Part shown: positions 19,902 to 28,658 of the stretch, piece by piece
Layout of the letters: every line of letters starts with the position of its first letter
How positions within the stretch are numbered: position 1 is the stretch's first letter
Assembly: GCA_030263595.1 (NCBI GenBank)
Contig: SZPG01000033.1
Coordinates: 1 to 59,597 of the forward strand
Reading direction: 5' to 3'
Length of the DNA: 59,597 bases
DNA from: Chloroflexi bacterium CFX6
GTDB taxonomy: Bacteria; Chloroflexota; Anaerolineae; Anaerolineales; Villigracilaceae
Notes under the pieces: generated by a model
What the model saw: the letters and a program-made list of their open reading frames with translations, nothing else
What the model was told of the DNA's origin: nothing
The model's database searches: none
Program-made: the position numbers and the translations under genes

Positions 19902-21612
19902 AGTTGCCCCCGTGGAACAGCCACGCCACGCTCATGATTTGATGGATCAGCCCCAGGTTTATGTAGATCGTCAAGGCAAGGAACACGATCGAACCAATTT
20001 GAAGCCATCGGTTGGAAGCCCGCCTCTCGAATGAGAACGACACAAGGAGGACGAGGGCATACACCCAATCGGGGGAGTAAAGCAGCGGGTCATCCCCGTA
20101 AAAAAGATGAAGTCCGAAGTTGAAAACCAGGCACAACAAAAGACCGAGGGTGAACATCGTTCGTTCCCGTGATCTGAAAAAATCGAAAACGAACTGGATC
20201 ATTGCCAGCCCAAGAACGGCGACCCATATTTTTATGGTAATGTCCGCCAAGCCCTTATACCCGGCGACGTGCAATTCCCCGGCCGCAACCCTGAATGTGC
20301 GAAAGTTCGGCACGATGGCGCCGGGTTCATCCAAAAGGACGTAGGGGGTTGGAGCAACAATTCCGTACAGGAGGACCGCGCGGGAGATAAGATTGACCCG
20401 CTCGCCAAATTGCCGGAACGACCCGAATGGTTCGTGTGTGTATCTTCGTTCCACAAGCAGTTTCGATGGATCGTACAACGGCTCGGAGAAAGGATAGAGT
20501 TCGACCTGCAGCGCATTAAGCAAAAGGGTGATTAGCGCGACCGTTGAAACGAACTGGATCATGACTTTTATCCGGGGCAGTTTCGAAAAATACAGGATGC
20601 AGGCTTGCGCCAGGTTCGTGATCGTGATTCCGAAGATCGCCACGCCTACAGGGACGGTTGATTTGAGCGATATTCTGTCGCTTTGAAGCAAAAAACAAAA
20701 GGAAATCAGCGCCAACGCCGAAAAGATGTATGTTTCGAGCATGGAACTTAACAGCAGGTGGGAAGCGCTCGCGCCCAGCAAGGATGCGGAGATCAGCGCA
20801 TAGGTTGTGTTCCCGGTCCTTTGTTTGACGATCAGCCATGCCACGAACACACACGCCGAACCCGCCAGCGCGCTCAATACAAACGCCGCCTGCAATTTAT
20901 CGCCGTTCAGGAGGATGGATAGCAATTCCACCGGCAGGCGCAGGATCAACACCACGGCCGGGTGAACGGCGCGAACCGGGAAGATGGCGTCGGTTGGCTG
21001 GGAAGCCAGTCGTTCTATCCAGTCCGAGATGTCCGTCTCGAAGTATTTATCGCGGGTATAGTATCCGGGGAAGTTAATCGTTTGCGTGAAAATGAAGTAG
21101 GTCAGAAAAAACGCTAACGCGAGGAAAATGCCCGCCCGGTGTTTTTGTGCGAAGCGGACGATTCCGGCCTTTTCAAGGAAATGGGAATGTTCTCCTTTAT
21201 CGGAGAGGCGGGTCAACCACAAGGTCCCCGGTGTCGAAAGGATCGTCAACCCGAGGAAGATGGGTAGCAGGGAAGCCTCCATGGAAACGAGACGCAGATC
21301 GAACAAGGTTGGGAATTGACGGACGATCACGAACGAGGAAACAGCCAAAGAACCGGCGACGATCAAAACAACGAGAGACGCCCAACTGTCGCGCCAGGAT
21401 GCCTTTTTGAACGCGTCCTTCAGGAGGACGAAGGCTCCCAGCCCGCATAACACCTGGAAGGATATGCCGAGGATCACGAAACGAAGATACCCCGAATGGA
21501 AATTGGAAAAGTAACTGGTCAGAAGATAAGACGCGGGAATTCCAAGCAAATGAAACAACAGGGATCGTCTCGAATTTTGGGCTTCGGGGTTTGAGAGACT
21601 GCCTGTCGTCAT
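19900..21612 (-). CDS. Hypothetical GT-C-like polytopic membrane protein
   Basis: Protein of 570 residues with about twelve hydrophobic segments. The loop after the fifth segment carries TRDKYFETDISDWIERL and PVRAVHPAVVLILRLP, an acidic and arginine-rich periplasmic loop as in dolichyl-phosphate-type glycosyltransferases. I cannot assign a named family. It is the second GT-C-like protein in this stretch (the GT87 protein is at 15383), suggesting envelope glycan or glycoprotein work. It may be co-transcribed with the P1 peptidase gene 45 bp upstream. Confidence 0.75.
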   Translation of the reverse strand: MTTGSLSNPEAQNSRRSLLFHLLGIPASYLLTSYFSNFHSGYLRFVILGISFQVLCGLGAFVLLKDAFKKASWRDSWASLVVLIVAGSLAVSSFVIVRQFPTLFDLRLVSMEASLLPIFLGLTILSTPGTLWLTRLSDKGEHSHFLEKAGIVRFAQKHRAGIFLALAFFLTYFIFTQTINFPGYYTRDKYFETDISDWIERLASQPTDAIFPVRAVHPAVVLILRLPVELLSILLNGDKLQAAFVLSALAGSACVFVAWLIVKQRTGNTTYALISASLLGASASHLLLSSMLETYIFSALALISFCFLLQSDRISLKSTVPVGVAIFGITITNLAQACILYFSKLPRIKVMIQFVSTVALITLLLNALQVELYPFSEPLYDPSKLLVERRYTHEPFGSFRQFGERVNLISRAVLLYGIVAPTPYVLLDEPGAIVPNFRTFRVAAGELHVAGYKGLADITIKIWVAVLGLAMIQFVFDFFRSRERTMFTLGLLLCLVFNFGLHLFYGDDPLLYSPDWVYALVLLVSFSFERRASNRWLQIGSIVFLALTIYINLGLIHQIMSVAWLFHGGN

Positions 21613-21657
21613 GCGATGGTTGTTTCGGTTGATGTCGGATCGAAGTATTTCGATGCC

Positions 21658-22653
21658 TTATGGTTTTCGGAATCCCGGCAATCCCCCAGCCGTCTCTGCG
21701 CTTCTCGCCGCACGCAGGATCGCCTCCGCCACCGCCTCCGCCGCAAACGCGCCGATGGTGGAAACATCCGCTTTGCGCGCGCCGGTGGAAAGGGCGAAGA
21801 GCGCGTCGCCGTCGAGCAGGGTGTGGGCGGGGCGGATCGCGCGGGCAATGCCGTCGTGCGCCATCTGAGCGACTTTTGTCGCCTGAGCCTTCGTCAACTT
21901 TGCGTTCGTCGCCACCACGCCGATGACCGTGTTGGCGCGCGTCGCAAACCCGAGCAGCGCGCGCCCAACCGGTTTTTTCATCATCGCCAGCGTATCGGCA
22001 AAATAACCCTTCCCGCCCACGCGCAGCGGACCGATCTTTCCTGAACGAAGCCCCGCGACGATTTCATTCGTTGCCGGATCAACCACGTCCCCCCACGCGT
22101 TGACCGCCACCAGCGCGCCCACGATGACGCCCCCGCCGACGTTCATGGATGCGGTTCCGACTCCCGATTTGGTTGCGAGGCTCGACCCGAACATTTTCCC
22201 CACCGAAGCCCCCGTCCCTACGCCGACGTTCCCCTCCGCAGGCGCGGAGGAAGAGGCTGAGGAGGCTGCGCGATATCCCAGCGCTGAATCGGGCCGAACG
22301 TCCGCGCGACCGAGGTTCAGGTCGTAGAGAATAGCCGAAGGGACGATGGGGACCTTTGCCGCGCCGGTGTTGAATCCGATCCTGTTCTCTTCGAGATATT
22401 TCATCACGCCGCTCGCCGCGTCCAACCCGAACGCGGAACCGCCGGATAGAACGACGGCGTGAACCTTTTCGACGAGGTTGACCGGGTCGAGCAGGTCGGT
22501 CTCGCGCGTGCCGGGCGCGCCGCCGCGCACGTCCACGCCTCCAACCGCCCCCTTGCGGCAGAGGATGACGGTGCAACCGGTTAATGCTTCATTATCCTGC
22601 GCGTGTCCCACTTCGACCCCGCGCACGTCTGTGATGGTGTTGTTGGGTTTCAT
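21658..22653 (-). CDS. P1 family (S58/DmpA-like) N-terminal nucleophile aminopeptidase
   Basis: Protein of 331 residues of the DmpA/NylC family, Ntn-like hydrolases activated by self-cleavage. Family segments are ITDVRGVEVGHAQ, VVLSGGSAFGLDAASGVM and VGGGVIVGALVAVNAWGDV. The predicted cleavage site is N241-T242 in RANTVIGVVATNA, which would free T242 as the nucleophile. Members act as D-aminopeptidases, amidases or oligomer hydrolases; the substrate here is unknown. The length is normal for the family. The Ser/Ala-rich stretch at 129-138 is a surface-loop expansion. Confidence 0.9.
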   Translation of the reverse strand: MKPNNTITDVRGVEVGHAQDNEALTGCTVILCRKGAVGGVDVRGGAPGTRETDLLDPVNLVEKVHAVVLSGGSAFGLDAASGVMKYLEENRIGFNTGAAKVPIVPSAILYDLNLGRADVRPDSALGYRAASSASSSAPAEGNVGVGTGASVGKMFGSSLATKSGVGTASMNVGGGVIVGALVAVNAWGDVVDPATNEIVAGLRSGKIGPLRVGGKGYFADTLAMMKKPVGRALLGFATRANTVIGVVATNAKLTKAQATKVAQMAHDGIARAIRPAHTLLDGDALFALSTGARKADVSTIGAFAAEAVAEAILRAARSAETAGGLPGFRKP

Positions 22654-22695
22654 TTGAATTGGCGCATCAGGCGGCTGCCGCCTTTCTCCCGGAAG

Positions 22696-22878
22696 TCATC
22701 CCAGATTACGGACCAGTTGAAGGAACTCCCTCCATTCCTCCTCGAAGAAATGCACGGTGACGTTGTTCAACTCGATGTGATAGGTGGTCTCTCCGTCCGG
22801 CTCTTCGGCTTTCCACGCGAAAAAGTTATCGGTTTCCGCGATCGTTTCTGTTTTTGGTTCGTTGTGGTTGTTGCTCAT
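22696..22878 (-). CDS. Small acidic protein of unknown function
   Basis: Sixty residues ending in YHIELNNVTVHFFEEEWREFLQLVRNLG, which looks like a compact alpha/beta fold. The start at 22878 is chosen because aaaggag lies 7 nt upstream; longer in-frame starts lie inside the exporter gene. It overlaps the 3' end of the AI-2E family gene by about 53 bp in a different frame and is probably translated from the same mRNA. Function unknown. Confidence 0.7.
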   Translation of the reverse strand: MSNNHNEPKTETIAETDNFFAWKAEEPDGETTYHIELNNVTVHFFEEEWREFLQLVRNLG

Positions 22879-24106
22879 TCTTCTTCTCCTTTTTGGGTTT
22901 TGCTTCATCCTCGTTCCTGGCAAAACGGGACCTCCAAAACCGGGCGAGATTTTTCACGATCTCACCGACGCCGGGCGGGGAGGGCGTCTCCTCCTTTCCG
23001 GGCCAGGGATCGAGGTCGAACATCTTGCGCATGATATACCTGCCCAGCAGCAGGAACGTGGCAAGGAAGGGCGCGGCGATGATGACGCCCAGCAGTCCCA
23101 GCAGGTTGGCGGCGATGAGGGCGGCGACCAGCACCGCGGCGGGATGCACCCTCAACGTGCGCGCCATGATGCGCGGCGTGATGAAATTGTCCATGAACCA
23201 GTCAATGAGGGAGGTGGTGATCACCACAATCAACATGTAACTCAGCGGCTGGAGGCCGAAGGGCTTGTCCGGTTGGAAGAAGGTGACCAGCGCCATGATG
23301 ATCCACGTGATGGCTGGACCGATATACGGCAGGAATTTCGCCAGCCCCGCCAGGAACGCGATGCCGATGGCGTAACGCACCCCCAGCGCGGGCAGGACGA
23401 TCGAATAAATAGCCAGCGCGAGCATGAAGACGATGATCTGCCCGCGCAGGAAGGCGTTCCAGATGCGGCTGAGTTCGCTGCCCAGCCTCCGCAGGTCCTC
23501 CGTGTAGCCGGGAATCTCGATCTTCAGGAGGTCTTCGCGCAAGCCGCTGCTCTCCGCCATCACGAAGTAGGAAACGGTCAGGATGAAGAGCGTCCAGCCG
23601 AGGGTGGTCGCTGCGCCGCCCGCCACCGCGCCGACGACGTTCCCAGTGCGGCTGAGCAGGGGCTGGATGAACGAAAGCAATTGATCGCTGAGGCTGGAGA
23701 GATCGAAGGTCCGCATGTCCAGCGTATACGGACCGATCGTAAAGACCTGCATGGAGAGTTGCGTGAGGTATCTTGGCAGGTCGCGGACGATGCCCTGGAT
23801 GGAACTGGCGAGGCTTTGCGCCTGCCCCACCAGCCCCACGCCGCCCCAGGTGAGCAGACCGATCAGGACGATGACGATCAACAGGTAAATGATGTTGACC
23901 GAAAGTTTCCATGGGATGCGCAGCGCGCGCGAGAAGGCGGCCGTGATCGGATGGAGCAGATACGTGATGATGAAGATGATCAATAACGGCGGGATCAGGT
24001 TCGAAAAGCGGTAAAGGAGAAAGGTCGCAATGCCGAGCATGACCAGCCCGACAAGCAGTTTTGTGGTGGCGCTCCAGCGCGGCGATGCGGTCGTCTTCTG
24101 TTCCAT
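22826..24106 (-). CDS. AI-2E family transporter (PerM/YdiK type)
   Basis: Protein of 426 residues with about eight membrane segments arranged as in the AI-2E/UPF0118 family. There is an N-terminal pair (LVMLGIATFLLYRF, LIPPLLIIFIITYLLHPI), a long soluble helix region, and C-terminal segments including FLAGLAKFLPYIGPAITWI and GVIIAAPFLATFLLLGRYI. The family includes TqsA (AI-2 export) and Na+/H+ antiporters, so the substrate is open. The C-terminal tail is unusually basic and Gln/Asn-rich and overlaps the next gene. It has its own promoter at 24131-24159. Confidence 0.9.
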   Translation of the reverse strand: MEQKTTASPRWSATTKLLVGLVMLGIATFLLYRFSNLIPPLLIIFIITYLLHPITAAFSRALRIPWKLSVNIIYLLIVIVLIGLLTWGGVGLVGQAQSLASSIQGIVRDLPRYLTQLSMQVFTIGPYTLDMRTFDLSSLSDQLLSFIQPLLSRTGNVVGAVAGGAATTLGWTLFILTVSYFVMAESSGLREDLLKIEIPGYTEDLRRLGSELSRIWNAFLRGQIIVFMLALAIYSIVLPALGVRYAIGIAFLAGLAKFLPYIGPAITWIIMALVTFFQPDKPFGLQPLSYMLIVVITTSLIDWFMDNFITPRIMARTLRVHPAAVLVAALIAANLLGLLGVIIAAPFLATFLLLGRYIMRKMFDLDPWPGKEETPSPPGVGEIVKNLARFWRSRFARNEDEAKPKKEKKNEQQPQRTKNRNDRGNR

Positions 24107-24130
24107 CGAATGATCTCCAAACTCGTTCCT

Positions 24131-24159
24131 ATTCTAGTCAAGAGGGAAGCGTTTGACAA
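24131..24159 (-). promoter_or_regulatory. Sigma-70-type promoter of the AI-2E family gene
   Basis: On the minus strand ttgtca (24159-24154), a 17-nt spacer and tagaat (24136-24131), about 24 nt before the ATG. Confidence 0.7.
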
Positions 24160-24164
24160 CCGTT

Positions 24165-24203
24165 AAACAAAAATCCCCGCAGGGCAATAAGCCTTGCGGG
24201 GAC
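24165..24203 (-). terminator. Rho-independent terminator after the FHA gene
   Basis: On the minus strand ccccgcaaggc pairs with gccctgcgggg around a short loop, followed by atttttgttt. It sits directly upstream of the exporter promoter. Confidence 0.87.
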
Positions 24204-24215
24204 GATCTCTCTCGG

Positions 24216-24797
24216 TCAGCATCCGCCCAGGAAGGGGAAGAACGTGCACCACAGGTAGTTGGCGTCAATGTACCAAAGGATTCCAACGCACACGCACAAA
24301 AAGAACAACACAGCCGCGCCGATAATGATCGGCAGGATGTTCATCCCTTTGGCGGGCGCGGGCGCCGCCGCAGGCGCGGGGCTGGCTGGCACGTTCCCGA
24401 CGTAATCCGCAGGCGGGGGCGGCGGGGTTAGTGGGCGTGAAATGGACGGTACGGCTGCGGCGCGCGGCGAAACCATGGTCGCGCCGGGATCGGTCGTCGT
24501 CACCTCGAAGACCAGCACGATCTGTTCGCCGAACGAAACGACCTCGCCCGCTTTCAGGACGCGCGGTCCGGCTAATCGTTGGCCGTTCACAAACGTCCCG
24601 TTGGTCGAGCCGAGATCCTCCAACACGTACTTCCCGCCCTGGAAGGTCAGGCGGGCGTGCCGGCGTGAGACTTCCGCGTCGTTGATCGTAATGTCGTTCG
24701 ATGAGTCGCGCCCGACGTTCAATTGGTCCCCCTCCAGTGTAAATATCGCCCCGGGGGTCGGACCGGTCCGCATGATCAATTGGTATTGAGACGCCAT
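24216..24797 (-). CDS. FHA domain protein with C-terminal membrane anchor
   Basis: Protein of 193 residues. The forkhead-associated domain (about 8-95) has the phosphothreonine-binding signatures GRDSSNDI, SRRHARL and STNGTFVNG. A Pro/Ala-rich linker (about 118-150) leads to one membrane segment (ILPIIIGAAVLFFLCVCVGILWYI) and a short Cys-ended tail. FHA domains read Ser/Thr kinase output, but no such kinase gene is in this window. Monocistronic, with its own terminator. Confidence 0.9.
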   Translation of the reverse strand: MASQYQLIMRTGPTPGAIFTLEGDQLNVGRDSSNDITINDAEVSRRHARLTFQGGKYVLEDLGSTNGTFVNGQRLAGPRVLKAGEVVSFGEQIVLVFEVTTTDPGATMVSPRAAAVPSISRPLTPPPPPADYVGNVPASPAPAAAPAPAKGMNILPIIIGAAVLFFLCVCVGILWYIDANYLWCTFFPFLGGC

Positions 24798-24871
24798 GAT
24801 TTCTCCTTGACGGTCGTGATGATGCGAGTCTAAAGGTATCAGGCAAAAAAGTCAACTCTCGGATATTGCAC

Positions 24872-24899
24872 TTGACATGCAATTGTACGGGTATAGAAT
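24872..24899 (+). promoter_or_regulatory. Promoter of the NAD salvage pair
   Basis: ttgaca at 24872-24877, a 16-nt spacer and tagaat at 24894-24899. The start codon is at 24916, preceded by the ribosome-binding site ggag. Confidence 0.72.
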
Positions 24900-24915
24900 T
24901 GGAACGGAGACACGC

Positions 24916-25920
24916 ATGGACAAATTACCCATCCCTGAGTTTTTCGACGCCGGGAAGGTCGGCGCGGTCTGGCGGATTCCCTACGAGGAACGCGTAAAGC
25001 AGGCGCGGGAATGGGCGCTTCGATACGCCCTTCAGCCTGCCTCTGCGGACCAAACCAAAACCTGGCTGATGCTGGTGGACGCGCAGAACACCTTCTGCAT
25101 CCCGGAATTCGAACTGTTCGTCGGCGGGCGCAGCGGACGCGGCGCGGTGGAAGACAACACGCGCCTGTGCGAATTCATCTACCGCAACCTGGGCGGCATC
25201 ACCCACATCACCGCCACCATGGACACGCACAAGACCATGCAGGTCTTCCACGCGGTCTTCTTCGTGGACAAAGACGGAAACCACCCCGCCCCGTACCGCG
25301 ACATTCATGTCGCCGACCTGAAATCCGGCAACTGGGAATTCAACCCCGCCCTCGCCTCGCAATTCGGCATCGCCCCCGAATACGGACAGCAGATGATGAT
25401 CCATTACGCCGAGGAACTGGAGAAGAAGGGCAAATACGCCCTCACCATCTGGCCCTATCACGCCATGCTCGGAGGCATCGGTCACGCGCTGGTCGCCTCC
25501 ATTGAAGAAGCCTTGTTCTTCCATTCCATTGCCCGCGCCGCGCAATACGACATCGAGATCAAGGGCGACAAACCCTTCACCGAAAATTATTCCGCCATCG
25601 GACCCGAAGTGCTGACCGGTCCCATGGGCGAGACGCTCGGCGCGCGCAGCGCGAAGTTCATCGAACAACTTCAGCAATTTGACCGTCTCATCGTCGCCGG
25701 GCAGGCAAAATCCCATTGTGTCGCGTGGACCGTCTCCGATCTGCTCGACGACATCAACGCCACGGACCCCGAACTGGCGAAGAAGGTCCATCTGCTGGAG
25801 GATTGCGCCTCCCCCGTCGTCGTTCCCGGCGTCGTGGATCACACCGACGCGGCGAACGCGGCGTTCGAAAGGTTTGCGGAGGCTGGAATGAAGATCGTGA
25901 AATCAACGGAAGAGTTCTGA
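24916..25920 (+). CDS. Isochorismatase-fold cysteine hydrolase, probable nicotinamidase
   Basis: Protein of 334 residues, longer than classical PncA (about 200). The catalytic Asp is D55 in LMLVDAQNTF and the nucleophile is C268 in AGQAKSHCVAWT. A metal-site-like ATMDTHKTMQVFH segment follows the first strand. The family hydrolyses amides; the immediate downstream neighbour is nicotinate phosphoribosyltransferase, so nicotinamide to nicotinate conversion is the natural role (inference from context). The start at 24916 is preferred over 24877, because 24877 would lie inside the promoter. The insert around 100-200 is larger than in PncA. Confidence 0.87.
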   Translation: MDKLPIPEFFDAGKVGAVWRIPYEERVKQAREWALRYALQPASADQTKTWLMLVDAQNTFCIPEFELFVGGRSGRGAVEDNTRLCEFIYRNLGGITHITATMDTHKTMQVFHAVFFVDKDGNHPAPYRDIHVADLKSGNWEFNPALASQFGIAPEYGQQMMIHYAEELEKKGKYALTIWPYHAMLGGIGHALVASIEEALFFHSIARAAQYDIEIKGDKPFTENYSAIGPEVLTGPMGETLGARSAKFIEQLQQFDRLIVAGQAKSHCVAWTVSDLLDDINATDPELAKKVHLLEDCASPVVVPGVVDHTDAANAAFERFAEAGMKIVKSTEEF

Positions 25921-25929
25921 AAGGCGGGC

Positions 25930-26050
25930 AGGCACACACATACATAGGTAAACAGGTACACACGTAAAGAGGTACACACGTAAACAGGTACACACGTCCC
26001 TTGTTTCCCTGTGTACGTATCTACCTGTCTACTTGTGTACGCGTCCACTT
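25930..26050. repeat. 8-bp-unit tandem repeat tract, inverted pair
   Basis: The left half repeats an 8-mer close to acaggtac/acacgtaa; the right half (from about 26005) carries the complementary pattern (tgtgtacg, ctgtctac, ttgtgtac). The two halves can pair into a long imperfect hairpin. The same 8-mer family recurs at 31632 and 36066. It fills the gap between the two NAD salvage genes. Confidence 0.8.
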
Positions 26051-26079
26051 GTCCACTTTCTTAATCGCAAATCGAGACC

Positions 26080-27423
26080 ATGAGCATCTTCGACAATAAC
26101 CGCCTCACCAACGAAACCTTCAAACTCGACATCGAACGCATGCGCCGCGGCTGGTACTCGGATAAATACTTCGAGAACATCGGCCGCATGTTGACCGCGC
26201 TTGCCGCCGAAGGCTATGCCTATTCGGGGAAATATCACAACCTGCCAGGGAGCGTATCGCCCGAAGACATCGCCGTCGGCGACATCGAAGTGGAGATGCA
26301 ATGGTTCACGCGCCGCGCCGGCAAGACCATCGTCGTCGGCGTGGACAAGGCGCTCGCCATGCTCAGGCATTGCACCGGCTATTGGGATGACGATGCGTTC
26401 GTGGACACGTCCGATCAACTGGAGGTATGGGCAGTGCAGGATGGAACCACGGTCGAATCGGATGGGAATCCCCTGCGCGTCGAACCGGTCATCAAGGTGC
26501 GCGGACGTTACCGCGATTTTGCCCTGCTCGAAACGCCCACGCTGGGCATCCTCACCCGCTCCAGTCGCGTGGCGACGAACGTTTACGAGACCATGCTCGC
26601 CGCGCATGGAAAGCCGATCCTGTTCTTTCCGGCGCGTTTCGATCTGCACGAGGTCCAGGCGGCGGACGGGTACGCTTATAACATCGCCGTAAAACGATTT
26701 AACCTGGATTACGGCAACGAATTGGGTCCCTTCGTCTCGACCGACGCGCAGGGGGATTGGTGGGGCGGCGCGGGCGGCGGGACGGTTGCCCATGCCGCCA
26801 TTGCCTCCTTCCTCGGTGATACCGCCGAGGCGATGATGCAGTTCGCGCGCATCCTGCCTGCCCACATCCCGCGCATCGCGCTCGTGGATTTCAACAACGA
26901 CTCGGTGACCGATTCCCTGCGCGTGCTGGAAACGATGTTCATGCAGTATATGGAGTTGAAGGATCGGGGCGATGAAGCCGAAGCCGCGAAGTACGTTTTG
27001 TATGGCGTCAGGCTGGATACGAGCGGAAGCGTGCGCGACGTCTCGGTTGCGCCGTTGGGCGATCCGGCGCTCGATCTGGGCGTCAACCCGCGGCTGGTGT
27101 TCAACGCCCGTCAGGCGATGGATTCCGCGTCAGAAAACTGGAGCCTGCCCGAGGTCTGGAAGGAGGCGGCGCGTGCGTATTGTCGCAACGTGAAGATCGT
27201 CGTCTCCGGCGGGTTCACCCCGGAAAAGATCCGCAGATTCGAAAAGTTGGGAGTCCCCGCGGACATCTACGCGGTCGGCTCGTGGCTGTTCAACAACAAC
27301 GGCAACACGGTGACCGATTTCACCGCCGACGTGGTGCGCGTGAAAGCGCACGGCAAATGGATTGACATGGCGAAGGTGGGACGCAAACCGCTCAGTAACC
27401 CGAATTTGGAGAGGGTGTGGTGA
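26080..27423 (+). CDS. pncB: Nicotinate phosphoribosyltransferase
   Basis: Protein of 447 residues that makes nicotinate mononucleotide from nicotinate and PRPP (Preiss-Handler pathway). Family landmarks are the N-terminal substrate segment (TNETFKLDIERMRRGWYSDKY), VEPVIKVRGRYRDFALLET, TRSSRVATNVYE, and the PRPP/phosphate region (RLDTSGSVRDVS, VSGGFTPEKIRRFE, YAVGSWLF). It pairs with the amidase upstream in one plus-strand unit, separated by a repeat tract. It resembles the long nicotinate enzyme rather than nicotinamide phosphoribosyltransferase. Confidence 0.92.
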   Translation: MSIFDNNRLTNETFKLDIERMRRGWYSDKYFENIGRMLTALAAEGYAYSGKYHNLPGSVSPEDIAVGDIEVEMQWFTRRAGKTIVVGVDKALAMLRHCTGYWDDDAFVDTSDQLEVWAVQDGTTVESDGNPLRVEPVIKVRGRYRDFALLETPTLGILTRSSRVATNVYETMLAAHGKPILFFPARFDLHEVQAADGYAYNIAVKRFNLDYGNELGPFVSTDAQGDWWGGAGGGTVAHAAIASFLGDTAEAMMQFARILPAHIPRIALVDFNNDSVTDSLRVLETMFMQYMELKDRGDEAEAAKYVLYGVRLDTSGSVRDVSVAPLGDPALDLGVNPRLVFNARQAMDSASENWSLPEVWKEAARAYCRNVKIVVSGGFTPEKIRRFEKLGVPADIYAVGSWLFNNNGNTVTDFTADVVRVKAHGKWIDMAKVGRKPLSNPNLERVW

Positions 27424-27429
27424 TATGTT

Positions 27430-28335
27430 TCAGTATGTGAGCAATAACCTATCAGTTACTTTTTCCCCTTCAAGGGTTTTTCCGTTCATTTGAAATCTTT
27501 TCAACATCGAGTGTCCAATATCAATAAGCATTTCTCGTTCAAAAAGCCCATCAGGCAACGGCAGATCACAGATCAAGTTTCCAGACCGCTTTGTGCCGTC
27601 AATGCTCAAAGCCACGAATATTCCTCGCTCTTTACATTTTTCGATTACACTTAGCAAGTGTTCTAAACTGAATGATTGTGCCCCGTATAAAATTGCCTGA
27701 CTGTAGCTATAAGGCGGGTCACAATAAATCAAGTCGCCTGGTTTTGCCAGACTCATTGCTTCCTCGTAATCCAAGTGCAAGAAGGTAGCTCCAGAAATGC
27801 GCCTGTGCCACATATCCACCCGACGCGAAAAACTGTTGGGCGAAATGGGATTATGAATACCGCAAGGCGTGGACATATAACCATCTGCCTTGCGAAATCG
27901 TACTACACCACCATAGCATGATCGCGTCAAAAACAGCAGGTCTGCCCCATTCGGATTGGAGTTGTAAGATGCCTTGATTTCCTCATAAATAGCGACCTTA
28001 TCGCCTCGCATCATTCTTTCCCAGCGTTCCCGATACCATTCCTTGATTGTGTCAGATGATTTTTTCAGCATCTGCCAAATTTCCATGAGGGGCGCGAAGA
28101 CATCCGAGGCAATCGCAGTCTTTGGAATCAAAGTACCAAGAACACCACCACTTCCAAGGAAAGGCTCGAAATACGTGCCAAACTCAACGGGAAAGTAGGA
28201 AATAATTTCATGAGCCATCCGCTGTTTACTACCAATCCACTTCAGGAGCGAGGTATTAAATGGTTGAACTTCACGCTTCTTGTTCGGCTGTGCCTCAAAC
28301 AAATAAAGTTGCGCAGTGTCTTTAATTGACTTCAT
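27430..28335 (-). CDS. D12-class (Dam-like) DNA adenine-N6 methyltransferase of a type II R-M system
   Basis: Protein of 301 residues from the ATG at 28335. An upstream TTG at 28365 is possible but less likely. The AdoMet motif FEPFLGSGG and the catalytic DPPY motif (IYCDPPYSYS) are in the alpha-class order, with LLKWIGSKQRM near the N-terminus as in Dam, M.DpnII and M.EcoRV. It is divergent from a controller gene and an endonuclease gene. The promoter at 28366-28394 contains the palindromic operator exactly between its -35 and -10 boxes, so the controller protein should repress it. It is clearly AT-richer than the flanking genes, suggesting transfer. The recognition sequence is not predictable here. 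Confidence 0.92.
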   Translation of the reverse strand: MKSIKDTAQLYLFEAQPNKKREVQPFNTSLLKWIGSKQRMAHEIISYFPVEFGTYFEPFLGSGGVLGTLIPKTAIASDVFAPLMEIWQMLKKSSDTIKEWYRERWERMMRGDKVAIYEEIKASYNSNPNGADLLFLTRSCYGGVVRFRKADGYMSTPCGIHNPISPNSFSRRVDMWHRRISGATFLHLDYEEAMSLAKPGDLIYCDPPYSYSQAILYGAQSFSLEHLLSVIEKCKERGIFVALSIDGTKRSGNLICDLPLPDGLFEREMLIDIGHSMLKRFQMNGKTLEGEKVTDRLLLTY

Positions 28336-28365
28336 GATCTCTACTATACCATTCTTTCTACCCAA

Positions 28366-28394
28366 ATAATATCCTATTTTAGGATATTTGTCAA
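28366..28394 (-). promoter_or_regulatory. Methyltransferase promoter with controller-protein operator in its spacer
   Basis: On the minus strand ttgaca (28394-28389), a 17-nt spacer and tattat (28371-28366). The palindrome aatatccta-ttt-taggatatt (28368-28388) has perfect 9-bp arms and covers the spacer. It also lies just upstream of the controller gene start at 28407, where a bound controller could act near -35 and autoregulate the C-R pair. Confidence 0.82.
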
Positions 28395-28406
28395 CTAGGT
28401 AATTTC

Positions 28407-28658
28407 ATGAAAATCCCAAACGAGAATCGTCACCGCGAGAAAATGCTGATGTTGCTCAAAGATATGCGGCAGAAGCGCGGAATTCGACAAGTTGACTTGG
28501 CGGAACGGCTTGGCGTGCCGCAGTCTTTTATCAGCAAATATGAGTCAGGAGAGCGTCAACTGGAAGTTTTGGAATTGAGACGAATCTGTCAGATTATGGG
28601 GGTAACTTTTGAAGATTTTGTGCGACAGTTGGAGGCTGTAATAAATGAAGCCGAATGA
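28407..28658 (+). CDS. XRE-family controller (C) protein of the R-M system
   Basis: Protein of 83 residues consisting almost only of a Cro/C1-type helix-turn-helix (about 14-70: MRQKRGIRQVDLAERLGVPQ, SFISKYESGERQLE). Its size matches R-M controller proteins, which time endonuclease expression after methylation. No Shine-Dalgarno sequence precedes the ATG, as is common for leaderless C genes. It overlaps the endonuclease gene by 14 bp. The operator at 28368-28388 is its likely target. Confidence 0.9.
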   Translation: MKIPNENRHREKMLMLLKDMRQKRGIRQVDLAERLGVPQSFISKYESGERQLEVLELRRICQIMGVTFEDFVRQLEAVINEAE

